Positions 15,418 to 21,713 of a stretch of 24,591 nt of DNA are shown here, piece by piece. The stretch covers positions 1 to 24,591 of the forward strand of contig USOQ01000041.1 of assembly GCA_900556395.1 (NCBI GenBank). Direction: 5' to 3'. Positions within the stretch are counted from its first letter, which is position 1. Every line of letters begins with the position of its first letter. Made by a program: the position numbers and the translations under genes. The stretch comes from Candidatus Segatella caccae. Its GTDB lineage: Bacteria > Bacteroidota > Bacteroidia > Bacteroidales > Bacteroidaceae. The notes beneath the pieces were generated by a model. The model was given only the letters and a program-made list of their open reading frames with translations, ran no database searches and was not told where the DNA came from.

Positions 15418-16329
15418 TTAGTCTTGTTTTAATTGGTCGAAAACGTTCATGATATGTTCTAATTCCTCTTCGTTGGCAAAAGGAATGCTAATCTTGCCTT
15501 TGCCCTTTGGTGAACAGGTAAACTGAACCTTCGTGTTAAGGAACTGAGAAAGACGATTCTTCAGCAGTGTAAACTCCTCGGGCAACTCTTGCTTGCCCTT
15601 GATGACTTTCTTGGCGGTCTCGTTGTCCTCGCTGTCTTTAATCTGCTGCACCATCTCCTCTACCTTGCGTACGGAATAACCATTTTTCTGTATCTCGTGG
15701 AACAACTTGATCTGCAGTGAAGGACTTTCGAGGGCTAAGAGAGCACGGCAGTGGCCCATGTCGATTTCTTTTTTCTGGAGAGCCATCTGTACCTGAGCTG
15801 GCAACTTGAGAAGGCGTAGATAGTTGGCTACGGCTGCGCGGCTCTTGCCCACGCGCTCGGCTATCTTCTCCTGTGTCATGTCGTTGTTCTCCATCAGGTG
15901 TTCGTACGCCAAAGCAATCTCTATGGCGTTGAGGTCTTGGCGCTGGATGTTCTCTACGAGAGCCATCTCCATAACGCTCTCATCGCTGATGGTGCGGATG
16001 TAAGCAGGGATGGCTTTCAGACCTACCAACTGTGATGCTCTCCAACGGCGCTCACCAGCAATGATCTGGAAGCGGTTCTCTGACACCTGGCGAAGGGTGA
16101 TGGGCTGGATGATGCCTATGGCCTTAATGCTTTCTGCCAACTCATGAAGGGCTTCGTCGTCGAATTCGCGACGAGGCTGGTTGGGGTTGGCTTCTATCTG
16201 TTCGAGGGGTATCTCGTTGATGGTGCTGCTGCCTTGTGTGCGCACTCCCTCTGTGGAGATGAGTGCATCAAGACCGCGGCCCAAAGCGTTGCTCTTAGTT
16301 CCGTTATTGTATTTCTTGTGTACTGCCAT
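15418..16329 (-). CDS. parB: Chromosome partitioning protein ParB
   Basis: A 303-residue ParB/Spo0J protein that binds parS sites, spreads along DNA as a CTP-dependent clamp and organises the origin region with ParA. N-terminal ParB domain: LEQIEANPNQPRREFDDEAL (about 42-61), then GERRWRA (92-98, the CTP-binding box). The central helix-turn-helix (about 150-175) contains MTQEKIAERVGKSRAAVANYLRLLKL. The C-terminal dimerisation domain is short (about 255-303). The gene is separated from parA by a 244-base interval filled with repeats, unlike the tight spacing that follows it. No -7 box is seen in that interval, so it probably depends on read-through from parA. I found no parS (consensus-like GTTnCACGTGnAAC) in the window. 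Confidence 0.96.
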   Translation of the reverse strand: MAVHKKYNNGTKSNALGRGLDALISTEGVRTQGSSTINEIPLEQIEANPNQPRREFDDEALHELAESIKAIGIIQPITLRQVSENRFQIIAGERRWRASQLVGLKAIPAYIRTISDESVMEMALVENIQRQDLNAIEIALAYEHLMENNDMTQEKIAERVGKSRAAVANYLRLLKLPAQVQMALQKKEIDMGHCRALLALESPSLQIKLFHEIQKNGYSVRKVEEMVQQIKDSEDNETAKKVIKGKQELPEEFTLLKNRLSQFLNTKVQFTCSPKGKGKISIPFANEEELEHIMNVFDQLKQD

Positions 16330-16342
16330 TGCGTTGTTTTTT

Positions 16343-16573
16343 AAGTGAAGAGTGAAGAACGAAAAGTGAAGAACGAAGAGTGAAGAATTCTCCAGTTTTT
16401 ACTCTTTTGCTTTGAAAAACTAAGGTGTAGAGGATGAAAGCTGATAGATTCTTCACTCTTCACTTTTTGTTCTTCACTTATCTCCAGTTTTTACTCTTTT
16501 GCTGTGAAAAAACTAAGGTGTAGAGGATGAAAGCTGATAGATTCTTCACTCTTCACTTTTCGTTCTTCACTTA
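16343..16573. repeat. Repeat element between parA and parB: 92/93-bp tandem duplication inside an inverted repeat
   Basis: The unit at 16389-16480 (92 bp) is repeated at 16481-16573 (93 bp) with about three differences: a T/G change, one extra A in an A-run and a T/C change. Each unit ends in a TTCTTCACTCTTCAC motif. The left flank (16343-16388) has the same motif inverted. A perfect 22-bp inverted pair lies at 16351-16372 and 16550-16571. The element fills nearly the whole gap and abuts the double stop of parA. Its form, with inverted ends and no coding capacity, is MITE- or REP-like. Transcribed, it could fold into a long hairpin between the parA and parB parts of the message. Confidence 0.88.
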
Positions 16574-17338
16574 TTATGAATTCTTGTTGATTATTTCTTT
16601 GGCCAGTGCTAAGTGGTTCTTAGCACCATTCGACTCGGTGTCGTAGAGAATGACGGGAAGGCCATGGCTCTGACTCTCGCTCAACTTGACGTTGCGCTGG
16701 ATGACGGTCTTGAATACCAACTCCTGGAAGTGGCGCTTTACCTCATCGTAAATCTGGTTGGCAAGGCGAAGACGACTGTCGTACATGGTGAGCAAGAAAC
16801 CTTCGATCTCGAGCTTGGTGTTGAGCTTGCTCTTGATAATCTTGATGGTGTTGAGCAACTTGCTGATACCCTCAAGAGCAAAGTATTCGCACTGTACGGG
16901 GATGATGACGCTGTCGGCTGCTGTGAGCGAGTTGACTGTGATGAGACCCAACGATGGAGAGCAGTCGATGAGGATGAAGTCGTATTCCTCACGGATGGGG
17001 GCAAGCAGGTTCTTGATAACCCGTTCGCGGTTTTGCAAATTGAGCATCTCTATCTCGGCACCTACCAAGTCGATGTGGCTGGGGATGATGTCGAGACCGT
17101 CTATGTCGGTGGTGTAGATGGCATCACGAACATCTGCGTGGTCGATGATGCACTCGTAGAGAGAACAGTCTACCTCCTTGATGTCTACTCCTAAACCACT
17201 GGAGGCGTTAGCCTGTGGGTCGGCGTCAACAACGAGTACCGACTTCTCCAGAGTGGCTAATGATGCTGCCAAGTTGATGGTGGTAGTGGTCTTTCCGACA
17301 CCGCCTTTCTGGTTGGCCAATGCGATTATTTTTCCCAT
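16574..17338 (-). CDS. parA: Chromosome partitioning ATPase ParA/Soj
   Basis: A 254-residue ParA-type ATPase that binds DNA non-specifically and moves ParB-parS complexes during segregation. The deviant Walker A motif KGGVGKTTT (11-19) with its signature first Lys is at the N-terminus; VLVVDADPQANASSGLG (about 35-51) and DFILIDCSPSLGLITVNSL (about 120-138, Walker B region) follow. The length is typical of the short chromosomal type without an N-terminal DNA-binding domain. It ends in a tandem stop (TAA TAA). A TATCTTTG box 41 bases upstream gives it its own promoter, divergent from surE. It is the likely first gene of the parA-parB-DUF5683-mltD-rel run. Confidence 0.97.
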   Translation of the reverse strand: MGKIIALANQKGGVGKTTTTINLAASLATLEKSVLVVDADPQANASSGLGVDIKEVDCSLYECIIDHADVRDAIYTTDIDGLDIIPSHIDLVGAEIEMLNLQNRERVIKNLLAPIREEYDFILIDCSPSLGLITVNSLTAADSVIIPVQCEYFALEGISKLLNTIKIIKSKLNTKLEIEGFLLTMYDSRLRLANQIYDEVKRHFQELVFKTVIQRNVKLSESQSHGLPVILYDTESNGAKNHLALAKEIINKNS

Positions 17339-17379
17339 ATTCTTAATTTTCTATATTAAAAATCATCACAAAATTTCTG

Positions 17380-17387
17380 CAAAGATA
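17380..17387 (-). promoter_or_regulatory. Promoter (-7 box) of parA
   Basis: The minus strand reads TATCTTTG, a perfect TAnnTTTG match, about 41 bases before the parA ATG. It is divergent from the surE promoter, with about 42 bases between the two boxes, so the two could be co-regulated. Confidence 0.65.
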
Positions 17388-17429
17388 CATATTTTATGCG
17401 AGAAAGACGTTTCTTTAAAGGTTTTTTCG

Positions 17430-17437
17430 TACTTTTG
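17430..17437 (+). promoter_or_regulatory. Promoter (-7 box) of surE-lpxB
   Basis: TACTTTTG matches TAnnTTTG and lies 22 bases before the surE ATG at 17460, giving a short leader. It makes the earlier in-frame ATG at 17178, which lies within parA, implausible as a start. Confidence 0.6.
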
Positions 17438-17459
17438 CAGCAAAAAGAGTGATATTTTT

Positions 17460-18236
17460 ATGGAAAATAAGAAACCTTTAATATTAATATCCAACGATGA
17501 TGGTTATCATGCTAATGGTATCAAGACGCTCGTTGGCTTTCTGAAAGATTGGTGCGATGTGCTCGTTGTTGCTCCTGAGAGTGGACGCTCAGGCTTTGCC
17601 TGTGCCTTCTCGGTTACCTCGCCTCTATTGCTCAAGCGCAGACACAATATGGGAGAAGATGTGGAGGTGTGGTCGTGCTCTGGAACGCCAGTAGACTGTG
17701 TGAAGATAGCACTCGATCAACTGTTGGCATCCCGTGTTCCCGACCTGATTATCAGCGGTATTAATCATGGCGACAACTCGAGTGTGAATAATCTCTATTC
17801 GGGTACGATGGGTGTGGCTAAAGAGGGGTGTATGAAGTACATTCCGTCGGTGGCATTTAGTAGTTGCAACTACAACGAGAATGCCGACTTGTCCCCCTTG
17901 CGTGAGGGGGTGGTGACCATCGTGAAGCGTGTGCTCAAGGAGGGTTTGCCTAAGGGTACTTGTCTGAATGTCAACTTCCCTGTCAATCCGCCTTTCAAGG
18001 GCTTTAAGGCTTGTCGTATGACCTGGGGCTCGTGGATCAACGAGGTGGTGAAAGAGCATCATCCGAGGGGATATGACTATTATTGGATGGTGGGCGAGTA
18101 TCGTAACGATGAGCCTGAAGCTACCGACACAGACCAGTGGGCACTTAACCATGGGTATATAGCCATTACGCCTACCAAGATAGACGTGACGGATTATGAA
18201 TGGATGGAGAAATATACAACTTTAGATAAAGAATGA
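17460..18236 (+). CDS. surE: 5'/3'-nucleotidase SurE
   Basis: A 258-residue metal-dependent phosphatase of the SurE family, which dephosphorylates nucleoside monophosphates and short polyphosphates. The metal-binding acidic pair is in ILISNDDGYHANGI (about 8-21). GRSGFACAFSVT, SGTPVDCVKIAL and SGINHGDNSSVNNLYSGTMG carry the other conserved active-site residues, including Ser and Asn. The length is typical. The open frame extends upstream into the parA region, but the start at 17460 fits the promoter and the conserved N-terminus. Its TGA overlaps the lpxB ATG (ATGA), so the two are coupled. Pairing of surE with lpxB is, as far as I recall, a recurring Bacteroidota arrangement. Confidence 0.95.
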   Translation: MENKKPLILISNDDGYHANGIKTLVGFLKDWCDVLVVAPESGRSGFACAFSVTSPLLLKRRHNMGEDVEVWSCSGTPVDCVKIALDQLLASRVPDLIISGINHGDNSSVNNLYSGTMGVAKEGCMKYIPSVAFSSCNYNENADLSPLREGVVTIVKRVLKEGLPKGTCLNVNFPVNPPFKGFKACRMTWGSWINEVVKEHHPRGYDYYWMVGEYRNDEPEATDTDQWALNHGYIAITPTKIDVTDYEWMEKYTTLDKE

Positions 18237-19579
18237 AATATTATCTGATAGTAGGTGAGGCGAGTGGAGACCTGCATGCCAGCAGACTGATGCGCTCGCT
18301 AAAAAAACATGACGAACTGGCTGAGTTTAGATACTTTGGTGGTGACCTGATGACTGCTGAAGGAGGTACTCGTGTGAAACACTATAAAGACTTGGCTTAC
18401 ATGGGCTTCGTGCCTGTGCTCTTGCATCTGAGAACGATATTCTCGAATATGAAAAAGTGCAAGGAAGATATTGTGAGTTGGAAGCCTGATGTCGTGATCT
18501 TAGTAGATTATCCTGGCTTTAATCTGAATATCGCTAAGTTCTTGAAAAAGAATACGTTGATACCCGTATATTACTATATCTCTCCTAAGATATGGGCATG
18601 GAAGGAGTGGCGCATACGAAGTATCAAGCGCGATGTGAGTGAGTTGTTCTCCATTCTGCCTTTTGAGGTGCCTTTCTTCGAACAGAAACATCAATATCCT
18701 ATCCATTATGTGGGTAATCCTACCGCACAGGAAGTGGCTGAGTTTAGGGCTTCCTATCAGAAAACGCATGAGGAGTTCTGCCAAGAAAATAATCTTGACA
18801 AAAGCAAACCCATAATAGCTCTCTTAGCGGGTAGTAGACTGCAGGAGATTAAGGATAATCTGCCTGCGATGATAGAGGTGGCTGAGCGATATGAAGACTA
18901 TCAGATGGTGCTGGCTGGTGCTCCTTCTGTAGAGGATGAATACTACGAGAAATTCTTGCAAGGAAAGCCCGTCGGCGTGGTGAAGAATAAGACGTATGAG
19001 CTGTTGGCACATACGACTGCTGCACTTGTGACCAGCGGAACAGCAACTCTCGAAACCGCACTCTTCCATGTGCCACAGGTGGTGTGCTATGAAACTCCGC
19101 TGCCACGGCTCATCCGGTTTGCCTTCAATCATGTGTTGAAGGTGGATTATATCTCGTTGGTCAACTTAGTAGCCAATAGGGAAGTGGTGGCTGAGATGTT
19201 TGCAGATAAGTTTACTGTTGACGGCATCGCCAACGAACTCTATAAGATTTTGCCAGGACAGCCTGATCGTGAAAAAATGCTGGCTGGTTATCAAGAAGTG
19301 CAGAGGGCTTTGGGTGATAAGGTGGCACCCGATGAGGCGGCTACCATCATGGTAGACTTGCTGAGAAAGCGACGTGCAGAACTGGTAAGACAAGCTAAGG
19401 AACGTGCTGAGGCTGCTGCCAAGGCTGCTGCTGAAGCTGCTGAACAGGCGAGAATAAAGGCAGAGCAAGAGGCCGCTATTGCTCGACAGAAAGCTGAAGA
19501 GGCTTTGCTGGTTAGTGAACAGAATACGGACGGAGATTCTTCATCTTCTTCTTCATCTTTTTCAGACTCCAACGACTAA
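18233..19579 (+). CDS. lpxB: Lipid-A-disaccharide synthase with an unusual C-terminal extension
   Basis: LpxB joins UDP-2,3-diacylglucosamine and lipid X to make the lipid A disaccharide on the inner membrane. It is a GT-B (GT19) enzyme. Motifs: VGEASGDLHASRLM at the N-terminus, VDYPGFNLNIAKFLKK, YYISPKIWAWKEWRI, LPFEVPFFEQ, YVGNPTAQEV, LLAGSRLQEIKDNLP and ALVTSGTATLET. The enzyme proper occupies about 1-380, the usual size. A further stretch of about 70 residues follows: a highly charged Ala/Glu/Lys/Arg-rich helix (about 380-430, ERAEAAAKAAAEAAEQARIK), then a tail DGDSSSSSSSFSDSND. The serine run is coded by TCT/TCA repeats, prone to slippage. The main call is certain; the role of the tail is unknown. 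Confidence 0.96.
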   Translation: MKYYLIVGEASGDLHASRLMRSLKKHDELAEFRYFGGDLMTAEGGTRVKHYKDLAYMGFVPVLLHLRTIFSNMKKCKEDIVSWKPDVVILVDYPGFNLNIAKFLKKNTLIPVYYYISPKIWAWKEWRIRSIKRDVSELFSILPFEVPFFEQKHQYPIHYVGNPTAQEVAEFRASYQKTHEEFCQENNLDKSKPIIALLAGSRLQEIKDNLPAMIEVAERYEDYQMVLAGAPSVEDEYYEKFLQGKPVGVVKNKTYELLAHTTAALVTSGTATLETALFHVPQVVCYETPLPRLIRFAFNHVLKVDYISLVNLVANREVVAEMFADKFTVDGIANELYKILPGQPDREKMLAGYQEVQRALGDKVAPDEAATIMVDLLRKRRAELVRQAKERAEAAAKAAAEAAEQARIKAEQEAAIARQKAEEALLVSEQNTDGDSSSSSSSFSDSND

Positions 19580-19613
19580 GTTTTTTGCTGTATGCTATAG
19601 TCTATGATACTTA

Positions 19614-19654
19614 AAACGCCGCAACTTGATTACCAATGTCAAGTTGCGGCGTTT
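19614..19654. terminator. Terminator between lpxB and the GH5 gene
   Basis: Perfect 16-bp arms, AAACGCCGCAACTTGA (19614-19629) and TCAAGTTGCGGCGTTT (19639-19654), enclose a 9-base loop. The stem is GC-rich with A/T ends on both sides, so it can stop transcription of lpxB from the left and of the GH5 gene from the right. Confidence 0.85.
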
Positions 19655-19705
19655 GGGTTTGTGTGTTCGGAATCTCTTCCTCTATATTCGTATGTTGTGG
19701 GGGGA

Positions 19706-20659
19706 TTATTGGTTGTACTTTGTCAGTGCTTCTCTTACCATTTTTCCCCAGGGCTTGATGAGGTCGGGAGTCCAGTGACCTGTGGCCTTGGCACGAGGTA
19801 AGAGCATGGAACAGGTCTCGTCCTTATCAGAAACCGACCAGTTGACCCAGCTCACCTGGTTTCTCTCCATCACATCAAGCCATTTCTGATATTCCTCAGG
19901 TGCCAACGGTCCGTTGCCTGAGGCTTCCATGCCCGCACATTCGGATACAAAGACAGGTAGGCCGCCCTTGACAGCTGCCTCTAACTTGTCGCGCAGATAG
20001 TCTTTGTGGGTGGCTGCATAGAAGTGCAGGGTGTACATCACATTGCTCACGCCCTCGATAGGACTCTGAGCAACGAGGTCGATGTCTTGGTCCCAGTGTG
20101 GACAGCCCATGAGAATAATGTTGTCGGGGTCATATTGGCGTATCTCGTCAATAATGGTTTTGGCATAGGTCTTCAGACTCTCCCAAGAGTCGTCTACCGG
20201 TTCGTTGTAGAGTTCGTACAACACATTGGGGTACTTGCCATACTTCTGTGCCATTCTGCCAAAGAAGGCCTTGGCTTCTTCGGTGTGCATCTTGTGCGCA
20301 TGCCAGTCGATGATGACGTATGCTCCGTTCTTGATGGCTGCATCGACCACAGTGGTTATGCACTTTTCTGCAAACTGTGGGTTTTCTAAATAGTTGTCTT
20401 CGATCTGAATACCCATGGCTGCACGTATGATGTTGGCATGCCAGTCGTTGATGAGCCATTTTACTGCCTGCTTGTTGTAGAAGCGGGGCCAGATGTTGTG
20501 CCATCCTAAACTGACGCCTCTTAACACTACGGGACGACCATTCTGATCGCATAATTGTGCACCTTTTACTTGCAGTTGTCCCCATTGCTTGACGGGGGCG
20601 GTAGCCTGTGCCTGTATGAGACAGAACATGGCTACGAATAAAGTCATTAACTTTTTCAT
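19706..20659 (-). CDS. Secreted GH5 endoglucanase
   Basis: A 317-residue glycoside hydrolase family 5 enzyme that cleaves beta-1,4-glucan or related plant polymers. A signal peptide (1 to about 19, MKKLMTLFVAMFCLIQAQA) leads into a single (beta/alpha)8 catalytic domain. Visible residues: LRGVSLGWHN (47-55), R79 in NIIRAAMG, VIIDWHAHKMH (115-125), the acid/base E153 in LYELYNEPV, HFYAATH with H212 and Y214, and the nucleophile E240 in PVFVSECAG. NWSVSDKDET carries the conserved Trp. It resembles subfamily 2, though subfamily assignment needs a comparison. There is no carbohydrate-binding module. It sits alone between two terminators and interrupts a run of conserved genes. I see no TAnnTTTG box within 100 bases upstream. 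Confidence 0.94.
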   Translation of the reverse strand: MKKLMTLFVAMFCLIQAQATAPVKQWGQLQVKGAQLCDQNGRPVVLRGVSLGWHNIWPRFYNKQAVKWLINDWHANIIRAAMGIQIEDNYLENPQFAEKCITTVVDAAIKNGAYVIIDWHAHKMHTEEAKAFFGRMAQKYGKYPNVLYELYNEPVDDSWESLKTYAKTIIDEIRQYDPDNIILMGCPHWDQDIDLVAQSPIEGVSNVMYTLHFYAATHKDYLRDKLEAAVKGGLPVFVSECAGMEASGNGPLAPEEYQKWLDVMERNQVSWVNWSVSDKDETCSMLLPRAKATGHWTPDLIKPWGKMVREALTKYNQ

Positions 20660-20769
20660 AAGATTTGATGGTTTTTAGAACTTTGATATATTTTTCTTAA
20701 GAGATTATTCAGAGAATGATAATTGTGCTGTTTCTGGTATGATTTAGGAAATTATTGGGGAGAAAACAT

Positions 20770-20815
20770 AGAATCGTTAAGGAGGTGAGAGAACTCTCTG
20801 CTCCTTAACGATTCT
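20770..20815 (-). terminator. Terminator after cdsA
   Basis: Arms AGAATCGTTAAGGAG (20770-20784) and CTCCTTAACGATTCT (20801-20815) are perfect over 15 bp. The loop holds a second small stem (GAGAG at 20787-20791, CTCTC at 20794-20798). It lies 10 bases past the cdsA stop and would end the rsfS-ftsH-cdsA unit. The T-run after it on the minus strand is weak. Confidence 0.75.
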
Positions 20816-20825
20816 AATATTGTGA

Positions 20826-21692
20826 CTATCCTAACAATTGTAGGGTATAGAGATAGATGACTGCGGCAGGAATAGCCATGAGCGAGGAGTCGAAACGGTC
20901 GAGCATGCCACCATGTCCTGGAAGCAGAGTTCCGCTATCCTTTACACCCAAGGTGCGCTTGAAGAGACTTTCCACGAGGTCGCCCCATGTGCCGAAGAAC
21001 ACTACGACCAGTCCCAGACCCATCCAACCTGCAATACTGAGGCGGTGGGCCTCTCCATCGTTGGCAAAATAGCCGATGATGGCTGCTATGATGAGTACGA
21101 GGATGCCTCCACCGATACTACCTTCCCAACTCTTGGCTGGGCTGATGCGTGGAAAGAGCTTATGTTTGCCAAAGAGTGAACCACTGCAGTAAGCTCCTGT
21201 GTCGTTAGCCCACAAGAAGATGAATACGCTCAATGGCAACAGCATGTCGTAGTGTATTTGTCCATCGAAGGATGAATATTCGAAAGCTAAAACGTTGATC
21301 ATTGAGAAGGGAAGGGCTACATACATCTGCGAGAGCATGGTGTAGGCCCAGTCGTTGATGGCATCTTTGTTGCCTGTATATAGTTCGCTGATGAACAGAT
21401 ATACGATGGTGAGCAGATAAGGTACGAAGACTATAAAATTGCTCACGATGCCCATGCGTATTCCTGCTATGGCCAGGAAGAAATATACGCCTGCGATGGT
21501 GCAGATGAAGCGGTTGACGGTGACGCCATCCTTCTCGTTGACCAGTCCGCAGAACTCCCAGATGCTAAGGCCTGTGATGAGGGTAAAGAGGAAGACCATG
21601 GCTCTTGGATTGAGGAAGCAAGACACCATGCACACCACGAACAGAATGCCCGTGATAGACCTCACGATCAGATTCTTTTGTTTGTCGGTCAT
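20826..21692 (-). CDS. cdsA: Phosphatidate cytidylyltransferase CdsA
   Basis: A 288-residue integral membrane enzyme that makes CDP-diacylglycerol from phosphatidate and CTP, the branch point of phospholipid synthesis. It is hydrophobic with about eight likely membrane spans. The family signature is complete at the C-terminus: SLFKRTLGVKDSGTLLPGHG followed by GMLDRFDS. A second conserved region is FLWANDTGAYCSGSLFGKHK and SPAKSWEGSIGG (about 155-192). It starts 21 bases after the ftsH stop, so it is probably the last gene of the rsfS-ftsH-cdsA unit. Confidence 0.96.
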   Translation of the reverse strand: MTDKQKNLIVRSITGILFVVCMVSCFLNPRAMVFLFTLITGLSIWEFCGLVNEKDGVTVNRFICTIAGVYFFLAIAGIRMGIVSNFIVFVPYLLTIVYLFISELYTGNKDAINDWAYTMLSQMYVALPFSMINVLAFEYSSFDGQIHYDMLLPLSVFIFLWANDTGAYCSGSLFGKHKLFPRISPAKSWEGSIGGGILVLIIAAIIGYFANDGEAHRLSIAGWMGLGLVVVFFGTWGDLVESLFKRTLGVKDSGTLLPGHGGMLDRFDSSLMAIPAAVIYLYTLQLLG

Positions 21693-21713
21693 TGTTGTGA
21701 ATCCTTTCTGTTT

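Noticed and set aside
16343..16573. An insertion sequence between parA and parB
   Set aside because: There is no transposase frame and the element is only about 230 bp. It is better described as a MITE- or REP-like repeat.
15418..17338. A parS site near parA-parB
   Set aside because: I looked for a palindrome with a CACGTG centre flanked by GTT/AAC and found none in the window. The few CACGTG hits are inside genes and lack the flanks.
17178..17459. N-terminal extension of SurE from an upstream in-frame ATG
   Set aside because: It would lie inside parA and upstream of the TACTTTTG promoter box. The conserved SurE N-terminus begins at 17460.
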